From Nocardia transvalensis (GTDB lineage Bacteria > Actinomycetota > Actinomycetes > Mycobacteriales > Mycobacteriaceae): a stretch of DNA of 64,000 nucleotides. The notes beneath the pieces are model-generated. The model saw only the letters and a program-made list of their open reading frames with translations. It had not been told where the DNA came from and searched no databases. Location: NCBI RefSeq assembly GCF_015477765.1, contig NZ_JADLQQ010000005.1:124001-188000 (forward strand), in the 5' to 3' direction. The position numbers were made by a program, and so were the translations under genes. Positions 10,778 to 19,423 of the stretch are shown one piece after another. Position 1 is the first letter of the stretch, and each line of letters starts with the position of its first letter.

Positions 10778-11692
10778 ATGTTCCGCTCGCTGCTGGTGCT
10801 CGGGATCGCCACCGGGGTGATCGAACGAATCGAGCTGTCGGACAACAGCGTCCGCACCATCGTTGCCGATACCGGTCCGGCCCCGGACGGCCTGGTGGTC
10901 GATCCGGCCACCGATCGGCTCTATTGGACGACGATGGGGCTGCCCCGCGGCCTCGGCGGCGAGACGGACGGAGACCTCGACTTCTCGCCGCGCAACGGTT
11001 CGGTGCAGTCGGCTCGCGTAGACGGCTCCGATCACCACTACGTCCTGCCGGTCGGCTCGCTCACCACCGGGAAGCAGCTGGCCGCCGATTTCGCGGCGAA
11101 TCGGCTGTACTTCTCGGATCGGGAGGGGTGCCGGGTGAGCCGGGTCGGCACCGACGGGACCGGACTCACCGACCTCGTCGTCAATACCCCGGCCGACGAC
11201 GGTACCGCCGAATGTGTCGGGGTCGCAGTCGACCCCGACAACGGGTACCTCTATTGGACGCAGAAGGGCCCGGCCAAGGGTGGGCGTGGCCGGATCCTGC
11301 GGGCAGGGCTGGATATTCCGGCGGGCGAGACCTCCGCGAACCGGTCCGATATCGAGGTCCTGTGGGACGGGTTGCCCGAGCCGATCGATCTGCACATCGA
11401 CCCGGCCTCCTCGACCCTGTACTGGACCGACCGCGGCGCCGAGCCGTCCGGGAACACACTCAACCGCGCGCCGATCCCGCCCAGGGGCGCGCGCGGCGAC
11501 CGGCCCGAAATCCTCGCGCGCCACTTCGGCGAGGCCATCGGGCTGGCCGTGGACGCCGAGGCCGGACTCGCCTACGTCACCGATCTCGCGGGAACGGTGC
11601 GAGCGGTGCCGTTGGACGCCTCGTCCGGCGCCGAGGAATACATCGTGGCCCGGTTCCCCGGGCAACAACTGACAGGAATCGCAGGTATCTGA
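10778..11692 (+). CDS. YWTD-type beta-propeller protein
   Basis: 304 aa with repeated blade motifs of the LDL-receptor YWTD / SMP-30-like propeller class: RLYWTTMG, RLYFSDREG, YLYWTQKG and TLYWTDRG, spaced 60-90 residues apart, consistent with six blades. No convincing signal peptide, so probably cytoplasmic. A perfect AGGAGG precedes the ATG. It sits between acyl-CoA dehydrogenase and 3-hydroxyacyl-CoA dehydrogenase genes, one nucleotide from the latter, so it is likely part of the pathway, perhaps as a lactonase or hydrolase. No catalytic assignment can be made from sequence alone. Confidence 0.85.
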   Translation: MFRSLLVLGIATGVIERIELSDNSVRTIVADTGPAPDGLVVDPATDRLYWTTMGLPRGLGGETDGDLDFSPRNGSVQSARVDGSDHHYVLPVGSLTTGKQLAADFAANRLYFSDREGCRVSRVGTDGTGLTDLVVNTPADDGTAECVGVAVDPDNGYLYWTQKGPAKGGRGRILRAGLDIPAGETSANRSDIEVLWDGLPEPIDLHIDPASSTLYWTDRGAEPSGNTLNRAPIPPRGARGDRPEILARHFGEAIGLAVDAEAGLAYVTDLAGTVRAVPLDASSGAEEYIVARFPGQQLTGIAGI

Positions 11693-11693
11693 T

Positions 11694-12557
11694 ATGAGCA
11701 CAATCGCCGTCGTCGGCGCGGGCGTGATCGGGCTGTCCTGGGCCAGGCTCGCCCGCGAACACGGTTGGGACGTCACGATTTACGACCCGCGCGACGATAT
11801 CGCCGCCGTGGTGTCGGCCGAGCTGGGCGACGACCACGGCGTCCGCGTGGCCGCCGATATCGCCGCGGCCGTGGCCGAGGCCGACCTGGTCCAGGAGAAC
11901 GGCCCCGAGCGCTTGCCGATCAAACAGCACCTGTTCGCCGAGATCCTCACGCATGCGCGACCGGACGCGGTGCTCGCCACCTCGAGTTCCTCGATCGCCG
12001 CGAGCCTGATCGCGCAGGGCCTCTCCGACGCCTCCCGCGTGCTGGTCGGGCATCCGTTCAATCCGCCGGAGCTGATGCCGCTGGTCGAAGTGGTGCCGGG
12101 CGCGCAGACGTCCGACGCGACGGTCCAGCGGGCGCTGGACCTGTACAAGGCGCTGGGCCGGGTGCCGGTGGTCATCCGCAAGGAGGTGCCCGGATTCGTC
12201 GCGAACCGACTGCAGGGCGCACTGTCCCGGGAGGCCGTCCACCTCGTCCAGCAGGGCGTGGTCTCCCCGGCCGACCTCGATGTCATCATGCTGAACTCGC
12301 TGGGACTGCGCTGGGCCACGATCGGACCGTTCGAGGGCAATGTGCTCGGCGGCGGGCCCGGCGGTATCCGCCACCTGTACGCCGGGGTCGGAGCGGAGAC
12401 GTCCAAAATCGAACTCGGAACGCCCGATCCGGCCCGGATGGACGAGGTGATCGACCAGGTCGAGCAGACCTACGGCTCGGGTCCCGAGACCTTCGAACGC
12501 CTGCGCGCCCGGCGTGATCGCCGCACCAGGGCGGTTCTGGCGGCGCTGGACCGATAA
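11694..12557 (+). CDS. 3-hydroxyacyl-CoA dehydrogenase family protein
   Basis: 287 aa NAD-dependent dehydrogenase. The Rossmann glycine motif GAGVIG occupies residues 8-13. The catalytic region has VGHPFNPPELMPLVEVVPG and the C-terminal dimer domain begins EVPGFVANRLQGAL. Length and these motifs fit 3-hydroxybutyryl-CoA, carnitine or L-gulonate 3-dehydrogenases. Last gene of the 7201-12557 operon. It would oxidise a 3-hydroxy intermediate produced after dehydrogenation and hydration, although no enoyl-CoA hydratase is encoded here. An unlinked hydratase, or a direct 3-hydroxy substrate such as carnitine, is possible. Confidence 0.88.
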   Translation: MSTIAVVGAGVIGLSWARLAREHGWDVTIYDPRDDIAAVVSAELGDDHGVRVAADIAAAVAEADLVQENGPERLPIKQHLFAEILTHARPDAVLATSSSSIAASLIAQGLSDASRVLVGHPFNPPELMPLVEVVPGAQTSDATVQRALDLYKALGRVPVVIRKEVPGFVANRLQGALSREAVHLVQQGVVSPADLDVIMLNSLGLRWATIGPFEGNVLGGGPGGIRHLYAGVGAETSKIELGTPDPARMDEVIDQVEQTYGSGPETFERLRARRDRRTRAVLAALDR

Positions 12558-12561
12558 CGGG

Positions 12562-13719
12562 TCATTGCGTTTTGACGGGGACCGTGAGTGGACCTCGGTG
12601 GCGGAAGCCCGAGCGCCACGGGAGGGACTCCTCGTCGCCGATCACGCGCAGACCGGGCCAGTGGGCGTAGATTTCGGTGAGTACGGCGGCGGCGACCGGG
12701 CGGACCACTCCCGTTCCGAGGCATGCGCGGGTGCCGTGGCCGAGGGCCAGATGGGGGTTGTGGGTGCGGTGCACGTCCAATTCGTCCGGGGCGGTGAATC
12801 TTTCGGCGTCGTGGTTGGCCGAGGCGAGACAGAGCAGGACGGTTTGGCCGGGATCGATGGTGTGGTTGCCGATATCGATCTCGGTGACCGCGAAGCGTGG
12901 GCCAGCCAGCACCTGCGGTGACAGGAATCGCAGGAGTTCGTCGACTGCGCCGAGTAGATCCGGGGATGTCCGGAACTCCTCCAGTTGGTCGGGGTTGCCC
13001 GAAAAGGTCAGTACCGCACCGGATATCACGTCGATGAGAACCTCGTACCAGACGAACAGCAGATAGAACACCACCCCGGCCAGCTCGTCCGGGTTCAACT
13101 CCCCTGCCTGCACCAACCGGGCCAGCATCGTCTCGTCGTCGACTTCTCGAGCGCAGGCGATGGCGGCGGCGATGATCTGCTGCATGGTCGCCAAGGTGTC
13201 CCGTGCCCGCGGTGCCGCACCCGGGCGCAGCGTCGACGTCGCCCACTCGAGAACCTGATCGCGCACGGTGCCGGGCAGCCCCAGCAGGTCCGCGAGCACC
13301 GTGGCGGGCAGCGGCACCGCGAGTCGTTCGACCAGATCGAATTCGGTTGTCCCGTCGAGCCGTTCCAGCTGCGAGCGGACCACCTCGCCCGCGCGATCGG
13401 CCCACTCGCTCGCCCGCCGCGGGTGCAGTTCGGCGGTCACGGTCCGGCGCATCCGGGCCACGACTTCCGGATCGCTGTTCTGGAATACGTCCAGCGGTGG
13501 CGGCACATCGAAGCCGCGGTAGTCGCGGCCGCGGGCATGGCGCAGGTGCGGTGTCAGCCGGTGGTCGAGCAGTCCGTTGTACACATCGTCGAAGCGTGTC
13601 ACCAACCAGGCCGGTGGCCCGTCAGGGGTGGCCACCCGATGCACGCCCCCAGCCGTGCGTAGCGATTCCAGAACCGGCCATGGGTTCCGCGCGAATTCCT
13701 CCCCGAAGATTCTCAACAC
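12562..13719 (-). CDS. Cytochrome P450 with atypical I-helix
   Basis: 385 aa from the chosen GTG at 13719 (AGGGGAG lies upstream); the frame stays open further, but the extra residues do not look like P450. Heme thiolate is Cys333 in ALGHGTRACLG, with Leu in place of the usual first Phe. The ExxR motif is Glu261-LLR. The I-helix reads LLFVWYEVLID, where most P450s have AGHETT. The acidic residue is kept (Glu226) but the oxygen-activating Thr is Val/Leu, so it may do unusual chemistry or rely on substrate groups for proton delivery. It is convergent with the acyl-CoA operon and has no ferredoxin gene beside it. Confidence 0.88.
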   Translation of the reverse strand: MLRIFGEEFARNPWPVLESLRTAGGVHRVATPDGPPAWLVTRFDDVYNGLLDHRLTPHLRHARGRDYRGFDVPPPLDVFQNSDPEVVARMRRTVTAELHPRRASEWADRAGEVVRSQLERLDGTTEFDLVERLAVPLPATVLADLLGLPGTVRDQVLEWATSTLRPGAAPRARDTLATMQQIIAAAIACAREVDDETMLARLVQAGELNPDELAGVVFYLLFVWYEVLIDVISGAVLTFSGNPDQLEEFRTSPDLLGAVDELLRFLSPQVLAGPRFAVTEIDIGNHTIDPGQTVLLCLASANHDAERFTAPDELDVHRTHNPHLALGHGTRACLGTGVVRPVAAAVLTEIYAHWPGLRVIGDEESLPWRSGFRHRGPLTVPVKTQ

Positions 13720-13919
13720 CCGGCCATCATCTCCCCTGCGGTCCGAGAAGTCTCGGCAGATTCGAGATCGACATCGGAGGGTAACCATGACCGGTCCGGC
13801 CGCGTTCGGTGACAATGACCCAGTACGGACGAAAACCCTTATTGCAGAGGCTGTTTTGGTGACGCAAATGCGAACATCGCCCTGCCCCACGCTCATTCGT
13901 CCTCCTCGAGGGGGATTTC

Positions 13920-14771
13920 GTGCTTCCATGCGGGAGTATGACACTTACACACGCGCGGGCGTCGCGCTCCACCGCAACCATCGTAATCTCATTGCTGGCA
14001 ATGCTTTTCGCATCGCTGCCCAGCTCGGTGGCCCAGCCGCCGACCACCCCCTCCCAGCCACTGGACGAATCACGATCCGCACCCGGCGAAGTCCAGCCCG
14101 ACAGACAGTCGCGGGTGTACTTCAAGCTGCCGGTCGACAACGAGATGGTGCGGCTGCAAACCCATTTCACCGTGCCACCGAAGCTGCCCAGAGTGGGAAC
14201 GATGTTCCTGTGGCCCGGCCTCGAGCCTCGCCCGGGCGGCAGAAACTACAATCCGATCGGCCTCGGTGTCCTGCAACCCGTCCTGACCTGGGGACCGAGT
14301 TGCGCCCCGACCCCACAGCCCCCGGCGTACTCGACCTGGTGGATCGCCGCGATGTACGTCAATGTCGGCAATCACCCGGACTACCGGGGCTGCCGCGCAG
14401 GACGCGCCATGTCGGTCCAGGTGGGCGAGGTCCTCACCATCGACATCGTCCTGAATCGGGCCAACGGCGTCTGGACGCAGACCGTCACCGGGCGGTCGGG
14501 TTCGGTCGACTTCTCGATCAATATGCGGGATCAGGCGCAGAACATGGCACTGTTCGCCATCGAACCGTGGAACAACGCCCGCTTCCCGGGCCGGCTGACC
14601 TTCTCCGACACCACGATCACCTTCCGCGACAGCAACGAACAGAGCTGCCTGCAGCCGGAGATCACCTACACCGGCTCCGGCGGCAGCCTCACCCAGCCCA
14701 CCGCGGACGGCCCCCGCTGCCACATCGACACCATCAGCGTGAACAGCCCCAACCGCGCAGACGAGAACTGA
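13920..14771 (+). CDS. Secreted protein of unknown function
   Basis: 283 aa. The GTG start at 13920 follows GAGGGGG with a 5-nt spacer; an ATG 18 nt later lacks a properly spaced site. A signal peptide ends near VAQPP (about residue 39). The mature protein is rich in Trp, Tyr and Pro and has motifs TMFLWPGLEPRPGG and YSTWWIAAMYVNVG, resembling secreted all-beta lectin/glucanase-fold proteins. Four Cys residues may form two disulfides. No catalytic residues recognised. It is divergent from the P450 gene. Confidence 0.75.
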   Translation: MLPCGSMTLTHARASRSTATIVISLLAMLFASLPSSVAQPPTTPSQPLDESRSAPGEVQPDRQSRVYFKLPVDNEMVRLQTHFTVPPKLPRVGTMFLWPGLEPRPGGRNYNPIGLGVLQPVLTWGPSCAPTPQPPAYSTWWIAAMYVNVGNHPDYRGCRAGRAMSVQVGEVLTIDIVLNRANGVWTQTVTGRSGSVDFSINMRDQAQNMALFAIEPWNNARFPGRLTFSDTTITFRDSNEQSCLQPEITYTGSGGSLTQPTADGPRCHIDTISVNSPNRADEN

Positions 14772-14813
14772 CGCGCGAGACAGCGGGCCATCGGGCGGTC
14801 ACCGCCGCGCCGA

Positions 14814-15491
14814 TCAGTGCGGGGCGTTGACCGTGTTGAAGAACAGGATCCCCGCGGCGATGGCGACGGGGACACCGACGGCGATGGTCCCGGCCACCCC
14901 ACCGATCGCCGCCGCCGCGGCGGCGGTGACCAGGCAGCCGCCCAGGAAGCCCGGGATGGCCAGCACGCCGACGGTCGGGACGGCGGCCGTGGCACCCGCC
15001 ACCAGCCCACCGGCGAGGCAGCCGACCCCGGCGCCGATGACCGTGCCGATGAGCCCGCCCAGCGCGGCGCCGACGCCGACCTGGGTGGAGAAATGCGACA
15101 GCGCGTCGTTGAATGTGTCCGATTCGGGGTCGAGGCCGGGCGGAGGCGGCGCGGGGGTCGCCTGCCCCGGATCGGTGCTCGGCGTCAGCTGAGCGGTCGT
15201 GTCGTGCACACTGGCCGCAATCGGCCACCGCTTACCGTCGCGCTGATAATTCAGCGGAATGCCGCCGACCACCACACCAGTGGGATCCAGAATCCTGAGC
15301 TGTCCGTCCACGACGCTCAGGCTCCCTGTGTCGGTGTGCAGAACGACCGAATTGCCGGAGATTTCGGCGGAGTAGTGCATTTCCGGTCCCGGCGCCTGGG
15401 CATCGGCACCGGCCGCCGGTCCGAGAAGGCCCGCGATCACGCATGCCGACAGGGCCGTCACAAGCTTTGCTCTCATCGAAACAACTCTCAC
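14814..15491 (-). CDS. Exported protein with glycine-zipper tail
   Basis: 225 aa. N-terminal signal peptide ending about GADAQA, then a small beta domain (EISGNSVVLHTDTGSL ... VVVGGIPLNYQRDG), a proline-rich linker, and a C-terminal Gly/Ala hydrophobic region with repeated GxxxG spacing (about residues 140-220), suggesting membrane insertion. This layout is common among Nocardia and Rhodococcus exported proteins of unknown function. Start uncertain: GTG at 15491 or ATG at 15476; neither has a good Shine-Dalgarno. Convergent with the preceding secreted-protein gene. Confidence 0.75.
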   Translation of the reverse strand: MRVVSMRAKLVTALSACVIAGLLGPAAGADAQAPGPEMHYSAEISGNSVVLHTDTGSLSVVDGQLRILDPTGVVVGGIPLNYQRDGKRWPIAASVHDTTAQLTPSTDPGQATPAPPPPGLDPESDTFNDALSHFSTQVGVGAALGGLIGTVIGAGVGCLAGGLVAGATAAVPTVGVLAIPGFLGGCLVTAAAAAAIGGVAGTIAVGVPVAIAAGILFFNTVNAPH

Positions 15492-15614
15492 TCAGCGTCA
15501 CAACTCGGATGTGCAACGCTGCACCTCTCCGTAAGAACGGATGCCTCGATACAAGCAAGCAACTTCCCAGCGAATCAATGCTCTGTGATCGACATTACCG
15601 TCCGGAAATAATTG

Positions 15615-16571
15615 TCAGGCGCCGATGGCTCGGGCCAGTTCGGGCCACGAATTGTGCAGGTCGGATTCGAACAGGCCCCAGGTGTGGGAGCCCTCCGGGT
15701 GGCTGAGGTGGGTGGCGGGGATGCCGAGTTGGGCGAGGCGGTTGGCGAAGGATGCGGTACACGAATTTGCTATCGCTTCGACCGGTGGGAATACCAGCCC
15801 GCCCCGGTCGGTGGCACCGGGCGTGCCGGTGGCGGCGGACAGGTAGATGGCCTTGCCCGTGAGGGCGGCGGCGTTGGCGAAGGCGTCGTGGCGGCGCCAG
15901 GTGTCACCGCCCGGTATCCCCCACATGTTCAGCGGGTTGCCGCCGCCGCGGACGACCTGGGCGCTGACCATGGCCATGCCCATGGGGTCCGCGGCCCAGG
16001 GGCAGCCGCTGTAGGAGGCGACGGCGTTGTAGCGGTCCGGCGCCTGGATGGCGAGGTCGATGGCGGAGGCACCGCTCATCGAGACGCCCGCGATGGCGTT
16101 GCGGCCCGTGGTGTTGAAGCGAGCGTCGACGACGGACGGTAGTTCCTGGGTGAAGAAGGTCTGCCAGCGGTTGCGGCCGAGTGCGGGATCGTCGGCGACC
16201 CAATCGGTGTACATGCTGTAGGCACCACCCATCGGCAGCACGACATTGACATGTTTGTCGGCGAAGAACTCCCGGACGTCGGTGTCGTCCCACCACGAAA
16301 TCCCGTCCGTCCCACCGCCGATGCCGGTGAGCAGGTACAACGTCGGCGCGGGCCCGCCGCCCGCGGCCCTAATCACCCTGCTGCTCACCACCCGATCCAT
16401 CGCCGGGGAGTAGACGTCGATGCGCGAGACGGAATCCCCGATCGCCTCCTCCCCCACCACCCGCGCCCCCGTCGGAGCGGCCACGGCCGAGCCGGTGACC
16501 AGCACGGACGAGACGACGACGGCCACCAGTCCACTGACGAACACAGCCAAGTATTTTGATGCCCTCACCAT
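15615..16571 (-). CDS. Antigen-85-like esterase / mycolyltransferase family
   Basis: 318 aa, with signal peptide (MVRASKYLAV ... TGSAVAA, cleavage about residue 32). The alpha/beta-hydrolase core matches the antigen 85 class: TDWVADDPALG after a VVLPMGGAYSMY segment, nucleophile Ser164 in AGVSMSGAS, and the C-terminal histidine in SHTWGLFESDL. Members transfer mycolic acids to trehalose or arabinogalactan, or act as related esterases outside the membrane. This supports a mycolate-producing host. The frame is open upstream of the ATG, but the signal peptide fixes the start. Confidence 0.88.
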   Translation of the reverse strand: MVRASKYLAVFVSGLVAVVVSSVLVTGSAVAAPTGARVVGEEAIGDSVSRIDVYSPAMDRVVSSRVIRAAGGGPAPTLYLLTGIGGGTDGISWWDDTDVREFFADKHVNVVLPMGGAYSMYTDWVADDPALGRNRWQTFFTQELPSVVDARFNTTGRNAIAGVSMSGASAIDLAIQAPDRYNAVASYSGCPWAADPMGMAMVSAQVVRGGGNPLNMWGIPGGDTWRRHDAFANAAALTGKAIYLSAATGTPGATDRGGLVFPPVEAIANSCTASFANRLAQLGIPATHLSHPEGSHTWGLFESDLHNSWPELARAIGA

Positions 16572-16648
16572 TCCGGTGTACCGCACGAAATCGACTGCTA
16601 CACCTGCGCCGCCGTGTCGGCTCCCACCCTGTCGTACGAAAGCCCTTG

Positions 16649-16864
16649 TCAGGCGGCCAATTTGCACCGAGGACAGTCGTCCGGGGAATCTCCCGGGTGC
16701 AGATGACCCAGCTCGATGAGGCGAATCCAGCAGAACCGCTTCATATCGCAGGTCTCGAGCGTGCAGTCGGCGTGCCGTTCGCTGCGCAGCTCGAGATGCA
16801 TGAGCCGCGGCGACATGGCATGTCCGGGAAGGCGATGGAACATCGCCAGCGTTCGATCGGCCAT
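16649..16864 (-). CDS. Small cysteine-pair protein near XRE/DUF397
   Basis: 71 aa from the ATG at 16864, which has GGAG six nt upstream. The C-terminal half holds five Cys residues: DCTLETCDMKRFC then CPRC followed by KLAA. Paired CxxxxC and CPxC spacing suggests a zinc-binding site. No family recognised. It is divergent from the XRE regulator at 17097 with about 230 bp between them. It could be a target or accessory of that regulator. Real by codon use and start site, but short. Confidence 0.55.
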   Translation of the reverse strand: MADRTLAMFHRLPGHAMSPRLMHLELRSERHADCTLETCDMKRFCWIRLIELGHLHPGDSPDDCPRCKLAA

Positions 16865-17096
16865 AACCATCTCCATATTCGAGTCGGATGTCCAGAAGCC
16901 CGATAGCCGGAAGGCTCTCCAAATCGCAAGGGGCGCTGCTCAATTGAAGGCGACTTTCCGGTTATCGGGGCATATCTAGTGATACGCTTCGCCTCGACGG
17001 GGCGGAAGTTTATCCACGGCCTTACTGCCGTGATTCATCGGATTTTCCAGAACGAGGTTTTCCAAATTTGGCACCGGAAGATAGCGAGGCTAAGCG

Positions 17097-17981
17097 ATGA
17101 GTGGTTCGACTCTTGCCAGCAGGGCACTCGGGCGGCAACTGCAGAAGTACCGCGAGCGTGCCGGGTTGTCGGAATACGCTGTGGCACGGGCGGTGGAGAC
17201 GTCGCCGCAAACGTACGGGCGGCTGGAGGATGGGCAGAAACACAATGTGACGAATCTGCTGATGAATGCCATCTGCGACAGGTTGCAAGTGAGCAACGAG
17301 GAGCGGCGCGAGCTGCTCACGCTTGCAGAAGAGGTTCGTAAGGAACGTAAGTCGGAGGGCGGGTGGTGGCGACCGCACATCGACGACATCCGGGCCAACT
17401 TCGAGTACTACCTTCAGCTCGAAGAGACCGCGCGGCGAATAACCCAGCTCCATCTCAGTCTCCTCCCCGGATTGCTTCAAACGCCCGAGTATCGACGGCA
17501 ACTCGTGTGGGCCGAGTTCCCGCAACGACCTCCCGAGGACATCGAAAGGCTCGTTACGCTCGTACGCCAACGCCAACAGCGTCTCTCAGATCCACGGTTC
17601 GAGCTCGAGGCATTCGTGCCGGAAGCGGTTCTGCGGCAACCAATTGGCGGGCCGGGAGTGATGGAAGACCAACTGCACCACTTGACCGAGGTAATCGAGC
17701 TGCCGAACGTATCCCTCAGGGTTATCCCACACGATGTCACGAATCCCCTTGCCCCCATCGTCGGTACGTTCAGCTTCCTGAGCTTCCCGGTGCTCGCGTC
17801 GACAAGGCTCACCCCACCTCCCGTCGTTTACATAGAGACCTATGTCGGAGCGCTGTACCTGGAGAGAGAAGTCGAGGTTGCCAGGTATCGTGATGCGATC
17901 CCGGCAGTTCGGCAGGTAGCGTTGGATGCAGGCGCGACCAGGGACCTGGTCCTGGCAATTGCAAGGGAGTTCTCGTCGTGA
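17097..17981 (+). CDS. XRE regulator with DUF5753 domain
   Basis: 294 aa. N-terminal helix-turn-helix of the Xre/cro type (about residues 8-70, including GLSEYAVARAVETSPQTYGRLE) and the large C-terminal DUF5753 ligand-like domain (about 95-285; LLPGLLQTPEYRR is its hallmark). These proteins occur in many copies in filamentous actinobacteria, almost always followed by a DUF397 gene, as here with an overlapping GTGA. Some family members act in development and antibiotic regulation. Partner specificity is unknown. Confidence 0.93.
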   Translation: MSGSTLASRALGRQLQKYRERAGLSEYAVARAVETSPQTYGRLEDGQKHNVTNLLMNAICDRLQVSNEERRELLTLAEEVRKERKSEGGWWRPHIDDIRANFEYYLQLEETARRITQLHLSLLPGLLQTPEYRRQLVWAEFPQRPPEDIERLVTLVRQRQQRLSDPRFELEAFVPEAVLRQPIGGPGVMEDQLHHLTEVIELPNVSLRVIPHDVTNPLAPIVGTFSFLSFPVLASTRLTPPPVVYIETYVGALYLEREVEVARYRDAIPAVRQVALDAGATRDLVLAIAREFSS

Positions 17982-18184
17982 GCATCGACCTATCCACCGC
18001 AGTTTGGTTCAAGTCCAGCCGAAGCTCCGGCGGCAGCGAATGCGTAGAGATCGCCCACCTTCCCCAGGGCATGGTCGGCGTCCGCGACTCCAAGAACCCC
18101 ACCGGCCCCGCCCTGATCTTCACCCCCACCGAATGGGACGCCTTCACCGCAACCCTCCAGACCGGCCGCCTCGACCCCGCCTAA
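17978..18184 (+). CDS. DUF397 protein, partner of the XRE regulator
   Basis: 68 aa with the full DUF397 signature: WFKSSRSSGGSECVEIA, then VGVRDSKNPTGPALIFTP and EWDAF. Its GTG start overlaps the stop of the XRE gene by 4 nt, so it is translationally coupled. Known pairs behave like regulator plus antagonist or toxin-antitoxin-like modules, but the mechanism is not settled. Confidence 0.93.
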   Translation: MSIDLSTAVWFKSSRSSGGSECVEIAHLPQGMVGVRDSKNPTGPALIFTPTEWDAFTATLQTGRLDPA

Positions 18185-18198
18185 CCCCCACCCCCACA

Positions 18199-18277
18199 AC
18201 AGCCGCACCCCTTACCTCCAAACGCACCCCTTCCAGCGCCTGCAAGGGGTGCGTTTGCGGGTAAAGGGTGCGGCTGT
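18199..18277. terminator. Very long hairpin after the XRE/DUF397 operon
   Basis: 34-bp arms (18199-18232 and 18244-18277) match at 31 of 34 positions and enclose an 11-nt loop. Each arm contains two copies of a CGCACCCCTT-like block. Placed 14 nt after the DUF397 stop, it can terminate transcription, but it is far longer than a normal terminator and could be a remnant of a small palindromic mobile element. Confidence 0.7.
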
Positions 18278-18350
18278 GGGGCGCTCTGCCGACCGGTAGG
18301 TGAGGGCCGCGGGGTGCGGTTGTGGGGGCTGACGCTGGGGGCGGTTTCAG

Positions 18351-18539
18351 GTGATCACGAGCGGAAACCCAGGAGGGGTGACTAACCCACAGGATGAAGG
18401 TGAGTACAGCGACGAGGTGCCGATCAAACCGGACAAGGAGCGGAAGTCCGGGGATCGGGACGATAAGGCCGATGAGCAGGACGCCCGGCCCGAGGCCGCG
18501 ACGGATACGGTCGAGGGGGTTGGGGAGCCGCCGGACTGA
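18351..18539 (+). CDS. Small acidic, disordered protein
   Basis: 62 aa from a GTG at 18351, almost entirely charged or small residues (Asp, Glu, Lys, Pro), with repeated short acidic runs such as KADEQDARPEA, predicted disordered. Third-position GC fits this frame. A second GTG ten codons in lies directly against AGGAGGG, too close for use. No family recognised; it may not be a gene. Confidence 0.4.
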   Translation: MITSGNPGGVTNPQDEGEYSDEVPIKPDKERKSGDRDDKADEQDARPEAATDTVEGVGEPPD

Positions 18540-18635
18540 CGACGGCGAACGCGCACGAGCGGTGCGGTACCGTGAAGTTGCGGTGTCTTCTGATAGAGCT
18601 CGGCGATCTGCTTCTGCTATCCAGGAGGACGACCC

Positions 18636-19046
18636 ATGGTTAGTGTTCGGAATTTTCGCCGGTCAGCCCTCGTCGTGACGGCCTTCGGGGCCATGGGATC
18701 GGCCGTTGTCTCGACCGCTGGGCCCGCTCTCGCCGCCAACGCTATCGACCTGAAGGGTGTCGGTCCGGCGAACGTGGGGGTCGAATACAGCTGCGATGCC
18801 TCGGCCGGAGTGGTCGCCATCAAGGCGATGGTGGGCGATCCTCAGGCGGACGGTCCGTCGGCTACCGGCGAGGAGAAAGCCGTCGAATGCGATGGCGCCC
18901 AGCATACTGCCGTGGTCGTCTTGGTCGGAGCCGCCGGTGAGGAGGCTCCGCTGTCGAAGGGGCAGACGGTGCAGGTGCGGATCGCGCTGGTCGATCGTGC
19001 GGACACTGTCGTTTCCGGCCAGGCCAAGGTGGTCACGCTCGGATAG
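18636..19046 (+). CDS. Secreted small protein
   Basis: 136 aa. Strong CAGGAGG site 9 nt before the ATG. A signal peptide with an RNFRR basic start and hydrophobic core ends in ALAANA (about residue 34). The mature 100 residues have two Cys (YSCDAS and VECDGA), probably one disulfide, in a compact beta-rich sequence (AVVVLVGAAG, VQVRIALVDRADTVV). Similar secreted beta-sandwich proteins occur in nocardiae. Function unknown. Confidence 0.8.
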   Translation: MVSVRNFRRSALVVTAFGAMGSAVVSTAGPALAANAIDLKGVGPANVGVEYSCDASAGVVAIKAMVGDPQADGPSATGEEKAVECDGAQHTAVVVLVGAAGEEAPLSKGQTVQVRIALVDRADTVVSGQAKVVTLG

Positions 19047-19423
19047 CAAAATCCTCACGGAGAGCGCGTCGTAGCAGCCGAACCGCGTAGCCGGATCAGC
19101 CTTCAGTAAGCCACATGCTGGCCCGACCCCGGTATCGGCGGTGGCTGGACCGGGGTCGTCGGAGCCGAGGGCGGGTTCCCGGACAACCGCGACGATATCC
19201 AAATTCGTCGAACGTCGAAACATCGAAAGACCCCGAGGGCACGGCACAAGTCTTCGTGCTCGGGGACCCTGAACAAAGATGCGTCGGACGAGGTACCGCT
19301 CGGTTTCTAGCGGGTATCCCTTCTATGGCCACGGTTGAACCTCGCCGTCGGCCGTCTGATCACAGGTATCCACCGCGTACGCGCACATCTGGACCGTGAA
19401 CTCGGAATGCGAGGTGAAGCACC
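19047..19423. other. Intergenic region with weak hairpins
   Basis: No convincing gene. A perfect 10-bp inverted repeat (19124-19133 with 19149-19158) and a looser CCCCGAG-type hairpin (about 19231-19264) lie here and may terminate the upstream secreted-protein gene. Given the phage-like peptidase that follows I looked for a tRNA or attachment site and found none. Confidence 0.45.

Noticed and set aside
13720..13944. N-terminal extension of the P450
   Set aside because: The in-frame extension to 13944 has no P450-like sequence or ribosome site; the GTG at 13719 gives a normal-length protein.
19047..19423. tRNA or phage attachment site beside the M23 peptidase
   Set aside because: No cloverleaf, GGTTCGA-like T-loop or direct repeats were found.
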